A DNA stretch of 64,000 nucleotides from Chitinophagales bacterium (GTDB lineage Bacteria > Bacteroidota > Bacteroidia > Chitinophagales > Chitinophagaceae). The translations under genes were made by a program, and so were the position numbers. The stretch covers positions 129,001-193,000 of the forward strand of contig JAFLBK010000001.1 of the NCBI GenBank assembly GCA_017303335.1. The letters are read 5' to 3'. Shown here in pieces: positions 45,501-53,887 of this stretch. Each line of letters starts with the position of its first letter. Within the stretch, counting starts at the first letter, position 1. A model generated the notes under the pieces. The model had not been told where the DNA came from and made no database searches. It saw only the letters and a program-made list of their open reading frames with translations.

Positions 45501-47030
45501 ATGAACACAACGAAGGTTTCGTGGCCGCTGGTACTTTTTCTCGCTATTATAAAATTTTCATTGCCGTTAATTTTTCAGCACCCGTTGTTCGAGTTGCAAC
45601 GGGATGAATTCCTTTACTACCAGCAGGGACTGCATCCGGCCCTGGGCTACCTGGAGAATCCTCCCATGCTTTCCTGGCTCGCCACCGTTTCTTCCTGGGC
45701 AGGAGGATCAGAGATCGCCATTAAATTCTGGCCCTGTCTTTTCGGCGCAGCAACGGTGGTTCTTACCTGCTTGATCACGGCGGAATTTGGTGGCAAATCC
45801 CTCGCCCAGTTACTGGCCGCATTGGGTGTCATGGGCGGGGCCTTCGTTCGCATACACGCTTTATTTCAACCCAATTTCCTGGATGTATTCTTCTGGACAC
45901 TTTCGCTGTATTTCCTGGTCCGTTATGTAAATACAAAACAGCTGAATTTTATTTTCCTCCTGGCCATCAGCCTCGCCCTGGGATGGTGGAGTAAATACTC
46001 TGTTTTATTCATGGCTGCTTCTGTGGTCGTTGGCCTGGCACTTTCTCCTTACCGTGCAGTTTTTGTAAAAAAGCAAACCTGGCTCGCTGCTGCGCTTGCC
46101 CTCTTACTCATCGCCCCCAATGTAGTATGGCAGTACCATCACAACTGGCCCCTGATGCATCATATGGCCGAACTCAGGGAGACCCAGCTTCAATACATCA
46201 ATAAAGCCGACTTCATCAAAGACCAACTCATGATGCTATTACCGGGGCTGCTGATCTGGTTGGCCGGATTGATCTGGGTTTTGACCCAAAAACGATGGTA
46301 CTTCATCGGTATCATTTATTTCTCGGTGATCCTGCTCCTGCTTTTTGGAAGCGGGAAAAGCTACTATACATTGGGCGTTTACCCGGTCCTTTTTGCCGCT
46401 GGTGGTTTTGCCTGGGAACAGTTACTTCGTAAACGAAAATGGATCAGTTACAGCATCGGGGTTTTAATGGCCCTTTTCAACTGGATGATCATGCCCTTGT
46501 TGCTACCAACCGAAACACCCGGTAAACTGGATGCCTTTTATAAGAAGATCCACGAAGAACATAAATGGGAAGACCTGAAGACACATCCGTTGCCGCAGGA
46601 CTTTGCCGACATGCTGGGCTGGAAAGAGTTAAGTACGAAAGCAGAAAAGATTTTTTACACAAATCTGCCGGACACAATTAGAGCGAATACCATCATCTAT
46701 TGCAGGCATTACGGGCAAGCGGGGTCATTGAAATTCTATGGGAAGCAGGATAACTTTACGAGCAGGGTGCTATCCGATAACGGCTCTTTTCTGCTCTGGA
46801 TCCCCGATAACTTATCGTTCCGGCATATCCTTTTTATCGGGAGAAGAATGCCCGGCAAAGACGATGAAGTATTTCAGCATTTTGGCAGGATCCAATTACT
46901 GGATTCCGTTACCAACCCCTACTCCCGCCAGTTCGGCGATAAGATCATTTTCTTTGAGAACATAGATAAAGAAGGCCTCAGACTGGCGCAGGAAGGACTG
47001 AAAAAGATGAAACAGAAATTCAACCGGTGA
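45501..47030 (+). CDS. GT39 (ArnT/PMT-like) membrane glycosyltransferase
   Basis: A 509-residue polytopic membrane protein of the GT-C fold. The first extracytoplasmic loop has the conserved acidic pair LQRDEFLYYQQGLHPALGYLENPPMLSWLA typical of PMT_2/ArnT enzymes that use polyprenyl-phosphate sugar donors. About ten hydrophobic helices follow, and a soluble C-terminal domain (about 370-509) ends the protein. The acceptor (protein or lipid) cannot be told from sequence. It follows gltX by 37 bp; the two may be co-transcribed. Confidence 0.9.
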   Translation: MNTTKVSWPLVLFLAIIKFSLPLIFQHPLFELQRDEFLYYQQGLHPALGYLENPPMLSWLATVSSWAGGSEIAIKFWPCLFGAATVVLTCLITAEFGGKSLAQLLAALGVMGGAFVRIHALFQPNFLDVFFWTLSLYFLVRYVNTKQLNFIFLLAISLALGWWSKYSVLFMAASVVVGLALSPYRAVFVKKQTWLAAALALLLIAPNVVWQYHHNWPLMHHMAELRETQLQYINKADFIKDQLMMLLPGLLIWLAGLIWVLTQKRWYFIGIIYFSVILLLLFGSGKSYYTLGVYPVLFAAGGFAWEQLLRKRKWISYSIGVLMALFNWMIMPLLLPTETPGKLDAFYKKIHEEHKWEDLKTHPLPQDFADMLGWKELSTKAEKIFYTNLPDTIRANTIIYCRHYGQAGSLKFYGKQDNFTSRVLSDNGSFLLWIPDNLSFRHILFIGRRMPGKDDEVFQHFGRIQLLDSVTNPYSRQFGDKIIFFENIDKEGLRLAQEGLKKMKQKFNR

Positions 47031-47037
47031 GATTCTT

Positions 47038-47045
47038 TATTTTTG
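47038..47045 (+). promoter_or_regulatory. -7 box for the B12-domain gene
   Basis: TATTTTTG, perfect TAnnTTTG, 16 nt before the ATG at 47062. Confidence 0.5.
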
Positions 47046-47061
47046 CCCCACATAACCAGTT

Positions 47062-47469
47062 ATGAACAGACCCATTCGAGTATTAGTAGCCAAAGTTGGA
47101 CTCGACGGCCACGACCGGGGCGCCAAAGTGATCGCCACAGCCCTCCGTGACGCCGGCATGGAAGTGATCTATACCGGTCTCCGCCAAACCCCGGAGATGG
47201 TTGTGAATGCCGCCCTGCAGGAAGATGTAGACGCCATCGGCGTAAGCATTCTGAGCGGCGCCCATAACACCGTGTTTCCAAAGATCATGACCCTGATGAA
47301 GGAAAAAGGAATGAACGATGTATTGCTCACCGGCGGAGGCATTATTCCGGAGGAAGACATGGCAGCGCTGAATAAGGCGGGTGTTGGAAAACTTTTCGCC
47401 CCAGGCGCCACTACATCCGAAATAGCCGGCTACATCCGAACATGGGTAAAGGAGAACAGGTCGTTTTAG
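47062..47469 (+). CDS. Stand-alone B12-binding domain (small mutase subunit type)
   Basis: A 135-residue protein consisting only of a cobalamin-binding Rossmann domain like the C-terminus of methylmalonyl-CoA mutase. The base-off/His-on ligand motif D-x-H-x-x-G is in [11 protein letters not shown], followed by SILSGAH and GGGIIP loops contacting the nucleotide tail. Free-standing domains like this serve as the small subunit of acyl-CoA mutases (isobutyryl-CoA or 2-hydroxyisobutyryl-CoA type). No large subunit is in the window, so the partner is unknown. Its stop overlaps the convergent TRIC gene by 4 bp. Confidence 0.9.
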   Translation: MNRPIRVLVAKVGLDGHDRGAKVIATALRDAGMEVIYTGLRQTPEMVVNAALQEDVDAIGVSILSGAHNTVFPKIMTLMKEKGMNDVLLTGGGIIPEEDMAALNKAGVGKLFAPGATTSEIAGYIRTWVKENRSF

Positions 47470-48068
47470 ATCTCCGGTAACATCAGCCGCTTCCGTTTGG
47501 AGTAGATACGGATCCCCACCACCAGCACCACGCAAACCGCCATATTGAGATTTGAATCGACCTGGGTTTGCTTCAGCAGCAGGTATACCGCCGCCCCGAT
47601 CGCACAGGCTGTTGCATACAACTCACCCCGCTTAAACAAATTGGGAACATTGTTGCAGAAGATATCCGCCACCAAACCGCCGAACGTAGCCGTGATCACG
47701 CCCATGATCAGGGAATAGAGATCATTCAGCCCGTTGCGCAAAGCCACTTCAATGCCGGTGGCTGTAAAGAGTCCAAGCCCGATCGCATCGGTAAAGAATA
47801 TCGTTCGCCTGAAACGGTTCACATTCTCTTTCAATAAAAAGGTAAACACGGTACCCGCAAAAACCAGTGCCAGCGCCAGGTTATCATTCACCCAGTTCAC
47901 CGGCCGCACACCAATCAGCAGGTCGCGTACCGTACCTCCGCCATATGCCGTGGCAAAAGCCACCACCAGGCCACCAAACACATCCATCTTATGCGTACGT
48001 GCTTTAAAGGCCCCGGTGAGTGCAAACACGAACACACCCGTATAGGCAATGATGTTCAGAAATGTCAT
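47466..48068 (-). CDS. TRIC family cation channel (YadS/YicG-like)
   Basis: A 200-residue inner-membrane protein with about seven hydrophobic helices and two internal repeats marked by [13 protein letters not shown] and [11 protein letters not shown], the UPF0126/TRIC signature. Prokaryotic members form homotrimeric cation channels. The ATG at 48068 was chosen: an upstream start would run through a TATCTTTG promoter box that ends 3 nt before this ATG. Convergent and overlapping with the B12-domain gene; divergent from the crotonase gene. Confidence 0.88.
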   Translation of the reverse strand: MTFLNIIAYTGVFVFALTGAFKARTHKMDVFGGLVVAFATAYGGGTVRDLLIGVRPVNWVNDNLALALVFAGTVFTFLLKENVNRFRRTIFFTDAIGLGLFTATGIEVALRNGLNDLYSLIMGVITATFGGLVADIFCNNVPNLFKRGELYATACAIGAAVYLLLKQTQVDSNLNMAVCVVLVVGIRIYSKRKRLMLPEI

Positions 48069-48071
48069 AGT

Positions 48072-48079
48072 CAAAGATA
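48072..48079 (-). promoter_or_regulatory. -7 box of the TRIC gene, 3 nt before the ATG
   Basis: Minus-strand TATCTTTG ends 3 nt before the ATG at 48068. Confidence 0.55.
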
Positions 48080-48089
48080 CCAAATGTAC

Positions 48090-48097
48090 TATCTTCG
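48090..48097 (+). promoter_or_regulatory. Putative -7 box for the crotonase gene
   Basis: TATCTTCG (one base off) lies 19 nt before the ATG at 48117, within the same 48-bp divergent spacer as the TRIC promoter. Confidence 0.4.
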
Positions 48098-48116
48098 GAT
48101 CGCTAAAAACCAGACC

Positions 48117-48914
48117 ATGAGCTATTCTACTTTACTCGTTCAAATGGAGAACGGGATCTGCACCATCACCATCAACCGCCCCGATAAACTGAATGCGCTG
48201 AACAAAGAGGTCTTCAACGACCTTGATAAAGCGATCGATGAAGTGAACAACAACCCGGCTATTAAAACAGCGATCATCACCGGCGCGGGTCCAAAGGCCT
48301 TTGTGGCAGGCGCGGACATCTCCGAATTCGGCGGGCTCAGCCGTGAACAGGCCATGGCGTTGGCTAAACGCGGACAGGATGTTTTCTTCAAGATCGAAAA
48401 CAGCCGCAAGCCCATCGTGGCCGCGGTAAACGGTTTTGCCCTCGGCGGCGGTTGCGAACTGGCAATGGCCTGTCATTTCCGGCTCTGCAGCGAGAACGCG
48501 AAGTTCGGGCAACCCGAAGTGAACCTCGGCCTTATACCCGGCTATGGGGGAACGCAACGCTTAACGCAACTGGTTGGTAAAGGTAAGAGCATGGAACTGC
48601 AGATGACCGCCCACCTCATTGATGCCAACGAAGCCCAGCAACTCGGACTCGTAAATCATGTTACCACCGCCGATACCTTACTGCAACGAACCAAAGACAT
48701 CCTCACCATCATACAATCCAAGGCGCCCATCGCGGTTGGTAAGGTGATCGAATGCGTGAATGTGGCTGTGGTGAGCGACAGTGCCTATACCAATGGCAAG
48801 AGCGGCTATGATAAAGAGATCGAAGCCTTCGGCGATTGCTTTGTAACCGAAGACATGAAGGAAGGCACTTCGGCCTTCCTGGAAAAAAGAAAGGCCGAAT
48901 TCAAAGGGAAATGA
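48117..48914 (+). CDS. Enoyl-CoA hydratase/isomerase (crotonase)
   Basis: A 265-residue crotonase. The ATG before SYSTLLVQ was chosen; an upstream in-frame ORF start (47991) would run backwards into the divergent TRIC gene. Motifs: GPKAFVAGADISEF (oxyanion hole) and FALGGGCELAMACHFRLCSENAKFGQPEVNLGLIPGYGGTQRL, carrying both catalytic glutamates (in GGGCELA and QPEVNLGLIPG), so it is likely a true hydratase of short-chain enoyl-CoAs. It is close to the B12-domain gene and could share acyl-CoA metabolism with it. The stop abuts the stop of the fucosidase operon. Confidence 0.93.
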   Translation: MSYSTLLVQMENGICTITINRPDKLNALNKEVFNDLDKAIDEVNNNPAIKTAIITGAGPKAFVAGADISEFGGLSREQAMALAKRGQDVFFKIENSRKPIVAAVNGFALGGGCELAMACHFRLCSENAKFGQPEVNLGLIPGYGGTQRLTQLVGKGKSMELQMTAHLIDANEAQQLGLVNHVTTADTLLQRTKDILTIIQSKAPIAVGKVIECVNVAVVSDSAYTNGKSGYDKEIEAFGDCFVTEDMKEGTSAFLEKRKAEFKGK

Positions 48915-50321
48915 TCATTTTTCCAGCAATTTCTCATCGATCAGGTAAGCCTGTATCTCCGTGATCGCGGTATATCCTTGCTGGTCGTCGATGGCCAATC
49001 CAATAAGTCCCACATTGGTGGTGGGAAAAGTGAGGATGCGTTTTCTTCCGATGCTGGTTCCTTTTATTTCCCGAAGTAATTCATGTTTCTTAGTCATAAG
49101 CAGCAAGCGGAATGATCGGGTATGTTGCCCTTTTTCCAGGTATTCCTTCAGCACCACGCAATTGATACGCTGGCTATCCGCGAATTCGATACCCATCGAA
49201 CTGCGATCCGGGGCAACGATTGTTTCCAGGGTACGGGGGTTGCCATCATTCAAACCACTAACCTGCCTTGCCCCATTGTGCGGATTGAAGTAGCCTGTAC
49301 CCCTTCTTGAAATATTGGAAGCGAAGCTCTTCTCCACCAAACGCCGGAAACCTACCAGCGCCGCCGAATCGTTTTCATGGATCAGTCCCCTTCTGTCGGG
49401 CGGAACATTAAGCAAAAGATTCGCTCCTCTGCCCACCGACTTCAAATACAAACTGAACAGTTCTTCAGGGGTTTTGACTTTTGAATTTTCGTTTTCATGC
49501 CAGAACCATCCCGGCCTAATGCTCACATCACATTCTGCCGGAATCCAGGCCTTTCCATCGGCATTTCCGGTGTTCAGGGTATCCTGCGAAGGTGCTCCGG
49601 CGCCCCGTGTAAAACCTGCGGTATCAAGCGTGTTCCAGTTCGTTGTACCCGCAATGCCGCTCTCGTTGCCGCACCAGCGTATATCCGGGCCGATATCGCT
49701 GAACACAACCGTATTGGGCGAAAGTTCCCGGACTGTTTTTTCAAAACGCTTCCAGTCGTACACCTGTTTCTTGCCATTCGGGCCTTCACCGTTGGCCCCA
49801 TCCCACCAGAGTTCCCAGATGGGTCCGTAATTCGTAAACAACTCTTTCATCATGTTTACAAACACATCGTTGTATTTCTCCGTTCCATAATCGGGGTGGT
49901 TGCGATCCCAGGGCGAGATGTATACGCCGAACCTGAGCCCGTATTTTTTACAGGCAGCGGATAACTCCTTCAGTACATCACCCTTGCCGTTTTTCCATTT
50001 GCTTTCCCGAACGGTGTGGGTGGAATATTTGCTTGGCCAGAGGCAGAACCCATCGTGGTGTTTGGCGGTGATGATGATGCCCGTTGCGCCCGAAGCTTTG
50101 GCAATGCGGCACCATTGTTCGCAATCGAGACCGGTGGGATTGAATATTTCTTCCTTCTCCGTTCCATGGCCCCACTCCAGGTTGGTGAAGGTATTGGGAC
50201 CAAAATGCATGAAAAGATAAAACTCCATCTCATGCCAGGCCAGTTGCTGCGGCGTGGGCCCGGGCTGAGCCAGCGCAGCCATTGCTGAGAAATAAAATAG
50301 GAAAAACAGAAAATAACGCAT
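48915..50321 (-). CDS. GH29 alpha-L-fucosidase (operon gene 9)
   Basis: A 468-residue exported fucosidase. After a signal peptide (ending ALAQ) comes the GH29 barrel: FYLFMHFGPNTFTNLEWGHG, ITAKHHDGFCLWPSKYS and IWELWWDGANGEG, where the Asp of WWDG is the expected nucleophile. The FMHFGxNTF opening fits the alpha-1,3/1,4-fucosidase group. A small C-terminal beta domain (about 355-468) resembles a sugar-binding discoidin-like fold. Last gene of the nine-gene operon, 4 bp after the SDR gene, with its stop directly adjacent to that of the convergent crotonase. Confidence 0.92.
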   Translation of the reverse strand: MRYFLFFLFYFSAMAALAQPGPTPQQLAWHEMEFYLFMHFGPNTFTNLEWGHGTEKEEIFNPTGLDCEQWCRIAKASGATGIIITAKHHDGFCLWPSKYSTHTVRESKWKNGKGDVLKELSAACKKYGLRFGVYISPWDRNHPDYGTEKYNDVFVNMMKELFTNYGPIWELWWDGANGEGPNGKKQVYDWKRFEKTVRELSPNTVVFSDIGPDIRWCGNESGIAGTTNWNTLDTAGFTRGAGAPSQDTLNTGNADGKAWIPAECDVSIRPGWFWHENENSKVKTPEELFSLYLKSVGRGANLLLNVPPDRRGLIHENDSAALVGFRRLVEKSFASNISRRGTGYFNPHNGARQVSGLNDGNPRTLETIVAPDRSSMGIEFADSQRINCVVLKEYLEKGQHTRSFRLLLMTKKHELLREIKGTSIGRKRILTFPTTNVGLIGLAIDDQQGYTAITEIQAYLIDEKLLEK

Positions 50322-50325
50322 AGAA

Positions 50326-51096
50326 TTATAAGGCTCGGTCTAAATGTGTATAGCCCCCATCCACGTGGATGAGCTGGCCGGTGGTATGACTGGATCGTTC
50401 CGAAAGCAGGAAGGCCACCATATTGGCGATCTCTTCTGCTGTGGTCATTCGTTTCTCCAGTGGAATTTTTTCGGTGATCGAACGAAGTTTTTCTTCCGGG
50501 TTGGGCAATGCGTTGATCCATTTTTCATACAAGGGCGTGTACGATTCAGCAACGATCACCGCGTTCACCCGGATGCCGTATTTCAGCAGTTCCACCGACC
50601 ATTCGCGGGTAAGCGCATTGCGGCCACCGTTGGCAGCGGCATAAGCGGAAGTATTGCCCTGGCCTGTTTCAGCCACCTTACTCCCGATGTTCACGATCGA
50701 CCCTTTGCTTTTAACGAGGTAAGGCAGCGCATGATGCGCCAGCAGGTAATAATGTACGAGGTTCTTATGCAGGGAAGCCATAAATGCTTCGTAATCGCCC
50801 TTCTCCAACCCTACCCCATCATTTACGCCGGCATTGTTCACCAACCCATCGATGCGGTTGAATTTTGCCACAACGAGTTCCACCGCCCGATTGCATGCGG
50901 CGGGATCGGTAAGCTCGGCAGTAACATAAAAACACCTGCCCCCCAATTCATTCAGCATGGAAATATTATCGGCCTCATTGCGGCCGATGATCACCGGAAT
51001 GGCTCCTTCGGCTGCCAGTATTTTACAGATGCCGGCCCCGATGCCTTTGGCGCCGCCCGAAACAAGTATCACTTTATCGTTTAACCCGAGGTTCAT
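50326..51096 (-). CDS. SDR oxidoreductase, L-fucose dehydrogenase-like, Lys to Asn in active site
   Basis: A 256-residue short-chain dehydrogenase. NAD(P) loop VSGGAKGIGAG, NNAG at 87-90, catalytic Ser139 in NIGSK and Tyr152 are present, but the YxxxK lysine is Asn156 (codon AAC at 50629-50631 on the minus strand). LLKYGIRVNAVIVAESYTPLYEKWI is a stretch seen in fucose dehydrogenase-like SDRs. In the operon it would oxidise L-fucose to L-fuconolactone, but lack of the lysine, normally essential for hydride transfer geometry, leaves its activity in doubt. It is 2 bp after the lactonase gene. Confidence 0.85.
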   Translation of the reverse strand: MNLGLNDKVILVSGGAKGIGAGICKILAAEGAIPVIIGRNEADNISMLNELGGRCFYVTAELTDPAACNRAVELVVAKFNRIDGLVNNAGVNDGVGLEKGDYEAFMASLHKNLVHYYLLAHHALPYLVKSKGSIVNIGSKVAETGQGNTSAYAAANGGRNALTREWSVELLKYGIRVNAVIVAESYTPLYEKWINALPNPEEKLRSITEKIPLEKRMTTAEEIANMVAFLLSERSSHTTGQLIHVDGGYTHLDRAL

Positions 51097-51098
51097 GG

Positions 51099-51923
51099 TT
51101 ACAAATTATAACAGCGGACTGCGTTCGCCCCGAAAATATTCTGCCGTTCCGTATCACTGCAATTTTTCATGTAGGTTTCCAATAGCGATTTCCATTGCCG
51201 GTAGGTTCCGGAAAGAAGCATCACCGGCCAGTCGCTCCCGAAGAGCAGTCGTTCGGCGCCGAAACAGTCGAACACCGTATCAAGATACGGATAAAAATCC
51301 GCGGGCGTCCAATCGTTCCAGGCCGCTTCGGTCAGCAGGCCCGACAACTTGCAATACACATCGGGATGCTGCGCCATCTCTTTCATATACTTCGCCCATT
51401 CGCCGATCTCTTTTTTGGCGATGGCCGGTTTTGCGCAATGGTCGATGATGAATCGCTGGTCTGGAAAAGCATGCATAAACGCCAGTGCGGGTTTCAATTG
51501 CTGATGATATACCAGCACATCATAGGTATATGAATACGCACGAAGGGCTTTGATACCCCGACGGAAATCTTCCCGCTGCAAAAAGTCCATGGGCTCAGCC
51601 TGTACAATATGCCGCCAGCCCTTGATGATGGGAAACCGGGAATAATAGGCGAGCCGTTCTTCGATGCTGTCGCTGCTGAGATCAACCCAGCCAACCAGAC
51701 CTTTGATGAATGGATTCTGTACTGCCAGTTCGACGAGAAAATCCGTTTCCGTTTCGCTTTGATCGGCCTGAACCGCTATGCAGGCGTCGACCGCATTTTC
51801 GGCAAATACGCTTTTTGCTAGTTGGGGAAGATAGTCCTGCCGCAGTACAGTCATTGCTTCTGTGATCCAGGCGTCCCGCACCGGATCAAATTGCCAGTAG
51901 TGCACATGAGCGTCGATGGTCAT
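51099..51923 (-). CDS. L-fuconolactonase-like amidohydrolase (COG3618)
   Basis: A 274-residue TIM-barrel hydrolase opening IDAHVHYWQFDP. Other residues: GLVGWVDLSS, IIDHCAKPAI, and the C-terminal LLFGSDWPV with the metal/catalytic Asp. COG3618 proteins hydrolyse sugar 1,5- or 1,4-lactones; in fucose loci this is the L-fuconolactonase step giving L-fuconate. The ATGA overlap (4 bp) with the mutarotase gene indicates translational coupling. Confidence 0.9.
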   Translation of the reverse strand: MTIDAHVHYWQFDPVRDAWITEAMTVLRQDYLPQLAKSVFAENAVDACIAVQADQSETETDFLVELAVQNPFIKGLVGWVDLSSDSIEERLAYYSRFPIIKGWRHIVQAEPMDFLQREDFRRGIKALRAYSYTYDVLVYHQQLKPALAFMHAFPDQRFIIDHCAKPAIAKKEIGEWAKYMKEMAQHPDVYCKLSGLLTEAAWNDWTPADFYPYLDTVFDCFGAERLLFGSDWPVMLLSGTYRQWKSLLETYMKNCSDTERQNIFGANAVRCYNL

Positions 51924-52261
51924 GGCAGTTGAAAGATTTTATCAAGGAGTATCCATTTCTCACCAGGCTTTGCCCAGGGCAGCGCCTGCTGGAACTGCCA
52001 CATCAGGGTTTCCCATTCCTGCACGGTTGGGTTATTGGCATCGGCGGCAGCTTTTTTTTCGAAACTGAAATCCCCGTCTGCCTCCAGGATCATGAAAAGC
52101 CGGTTGCCGGTGCGGTAGATATCCAGCACGCCGATACCGGCATCGCGGATGCTTTGAATGATCGCGGGCCATACCTCGCGGTGATGCGCTTCGTATTGGG
52201 CAATGAGTTCGGGATCGTCTTTCAGGTCGAGCGCCAGGCAATATCGTTTCATTGGTTTCAT
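51920..52261 (-). CDS. L-rhamnose/L-fucose mutarotase
   Basis: A 113-residue RhaM-family protein that interconverts sugar anomers. Conserved features: RYCLALDLKDDPELIAQYEAHH with the catalytic His region, GIGVLDIYRTGNRLFMILEAD, and a C-terminal W-rich part. In a fucose locus it most likely equilibrates alpha- and beta-L-fucose. Overlaps both neighbours by 4 bp. Confidence 0.9.
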   Translation of the reverse strand: MKPMKRYCLALDLKDDPELIAQYEAHHREVWPAIIQSIRDAGIGVLDIYRTGNRLFMILEADGDFSFEKKAAADANNPTVQEWETLMWQFQQALPWAKPGEKWILLDKIFQLP

Positions 52262-53112
52262 GCTGTTTGATAAGCCCGGGCTTTTTGCCTGCTGCTTCCC
52301 AGTCCATCGATCCCCAATTCGATCAGATCGCCGGGTTTGATGTAAACGGGATCGGGCTTTTGTCCCATCCCCACTCCTGCGGGAGTACCGGTAGAGATGA
52401 TGTCGCCCGGCAACAGGGTCATAAACTGGCTTACATACGAAACGAGATGGGGTATTTTGAACACGAGGTTTTTGCTGTTTCCATCCTGCATCATCTTCCC
52501 GTTCACGGTAAGCCAGAGGCGCAGGTTATTGATATCGGCTATTTCATCGGGTGTGGCCAGCCAGGGACCCAGCGGGGCAAAGCTATCGCAGCTCTTTCCC
52601 TTTACCCATTGCCCGCTTCGTTCCAGTTGAAAGGCCCGTTCGCTGTAATCGTTGTGCAGCATATAACCGGCTACATGATGCAACGCTTCGGCTTCGGAAA
52701 CATAGGAAGCTTTTCTACCGATCACAACCGCCAGTTCCACTTCCCAATCGGTCTTGACGCTGTTCTTCGGTATCACCAGGTCATCATTTGGTCCGCAGAT
52801 AGCGCTGGTAGCTTTGAAAAAGATAACGGGCTCGGCCGGCAGATCCATCTTGCTCTCCGCCGCGTGATCGGAATAATTAAGACCGATGCAGATGAGTTTG
52901 GATGGCCGGGCGATGGGCGCTCCCAGTCTTGTTTCCTTCGGAACAGGCTTCAGTTCCTTTTCACCGATTATCGTTTTCAATACCTGTAATCCTTCGTTCG
53001 CAAAGAATCGTTCATCGTATTCCGCTACATACGGAGAAACATCAACCCATTCTTCCCCGATGATCGCACCGGGTTTCTCGTTACCTGCTTCGCCAAAGCG
53101 GATCAGTTTCAT
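52258..53112 (-). CDS. FAH family 2,4-diketo-3-deoxy-L-fuconate hydrolase
   Basis: A 284-residue fumarylacetoacetate-hydrolase-fold protein. Metal-binding motif and core are seen in KLICIGLNYSDHAAES, EPVIFFKATSAICGPND, VDWEVELA-like TDWEVELAVVIG, DNYSER-like NDYSERAFQ and GDIISTGTPAGVG. In non-phosphorylating L-fucose catabolism this fold splits 2,4-diketo-3-deoxy-L-fuconate into pyruvate and L-lactate. Strong homology to ureidoglycolate lyase-like proteins; the specific substrate is inferred from the operon. Confidence 0.9.
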   Translation of the reverse strand: MKLIRFGEAGNEKPGAIIGEEWVDVSPYVAEYDERFFANEGLQVLKTIIGEKELKPVPKETRLGAPIARPSKLICIGLNYSDHAAESKMDLPAEPVIFFKATSAICGPNDDLVIPKNSVKTDWEVELAVVIGRKASYVSEAEALHHVAGYMLHNDYSERAFQLERSGQWVKGKSCDSFAPLGPWLATPDEIADINNLRLWLTVNGKMMQDGNSKNLVFKIPHLVSYVSQFMTLLPGDIISTGTPAGVGMGQKPDPVYIKPGDLIELGIDGLGSSRQKARAYQTA

Positions 53113-53117
53113 GCTGC

Positions 53118-53882
53118 TTAATTATTCAGTTTGATAAATCCACCATCGATGGCGTAATCGCAGCCGGTGATGAAGGACGCTTCGTCGCTGCACAGGTAGA
53201 GCGCCAGGGCTGCCACTTCGTGTGGTTCGCCCATGCGGCCGATGGGTTGTGTTCTCGAAAGTTTCTCAAACATTTCCTGTTCCTTCCCGGGATAATTGTT
53301 TTTGAGAAATCCATCCACGAAGGGTGTATGCACCCGTGCGGGAGAAATGGAATTACAGCGGATTTTCTCCGCCAGGTAATCCTTGGCCACACTAAGCGTC
53401 ATGGCCAACACAGCGCCCTTGGCCGTGCTGTAAGCGAACCGATCGGGCAAGCCCACATGCGCCGCGATCGAAGCCATATTTATAATACTGCCACCGCCTG
53501 CCTTGCGTAAAGCGGGGATGGCCGCATAAATGCAATTGTACACCCCTTTCACATTTACCTGCATGAGCCGGTCGAAATCAGCTTCACTGGTTGTATCGGC
53601 CTTACCGATATGGGCGATGCCGGCAATATTGGCAAGGATATGAACGGCCCCTATCGCATTGAACAACCCGATCACATCTGGTTGACTGGTCACATTGCAG
53701 GTATGGGCGAAGGCCTTTCCGCCAACGGCTTCTATCTCCGCAACCGTTTCGGCCGCTTTGGCGGCATCCAATTCGAGAATATGCACCAGCGCCCCCTGTT
53801 TGGCGAATGTAATGGCGATGGCCTTGCCAATGCCGCTTCCCGCGCCGGTTACCACGGCTGTTTTTTTATCGAGTCGGAACAT
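53118..53882 (-). CDS. SDR oxidoreductase, 2-keto-3-deoxy-L-fuconate dehydrogenase-like
   Basis: A 254-residue short-chain dehydrogenase with a complete active site: TGAGSGIGKA cofactor loop, NIAG, Ser in NMASI, and YSTAK. RVHTPFVDGFLKNNYPG is a stretch typical of 2-keto-3-deoxy-L-fuconate dehydrogenases. In context it would oxidise C4 of the keto-deoxy acid, feeding the FAH hydrolase gene 5 bp downstream. Confidence 0.9.
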   Translation of the reverse strand: MFRLDKKTAVVTGAGSGIGKAIAITFAKQGALVHILELDAAKAAETVAEIEAVGGKAFAHTCNVTSQPDVIGLFNAIGAVHILANIAGIAHIGKADTTSEADFDRLMQVNVKGVYNCIYAAIPALRKAGGGSIINMASIAAHVGLPDRFAYSTAKGAVLAMTLSVAKDYLAEKIRCNSISPARVHTPFVDGFLKNNYPGKEQEMFEKLSRTQPIGRMGEPHEVAALALYLCSDEASFITGCDYAIDGGFIKLNN

Positions 53883-53887
53883 GATCC

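Noticed and set aside
47031..47061. Cobalamin riboswitch before the B12-domain gene
   Set aside because: The gap is only 31 bp, far too short for a riboswitch; a promoter box occupies it.
47991..48116. Upstream start for the crotonase gene
   Set aside because: It would overlap the divergent TRIC gene's 5' end and both promoters, and adds Cys/His-rich residues absent from crotonases.
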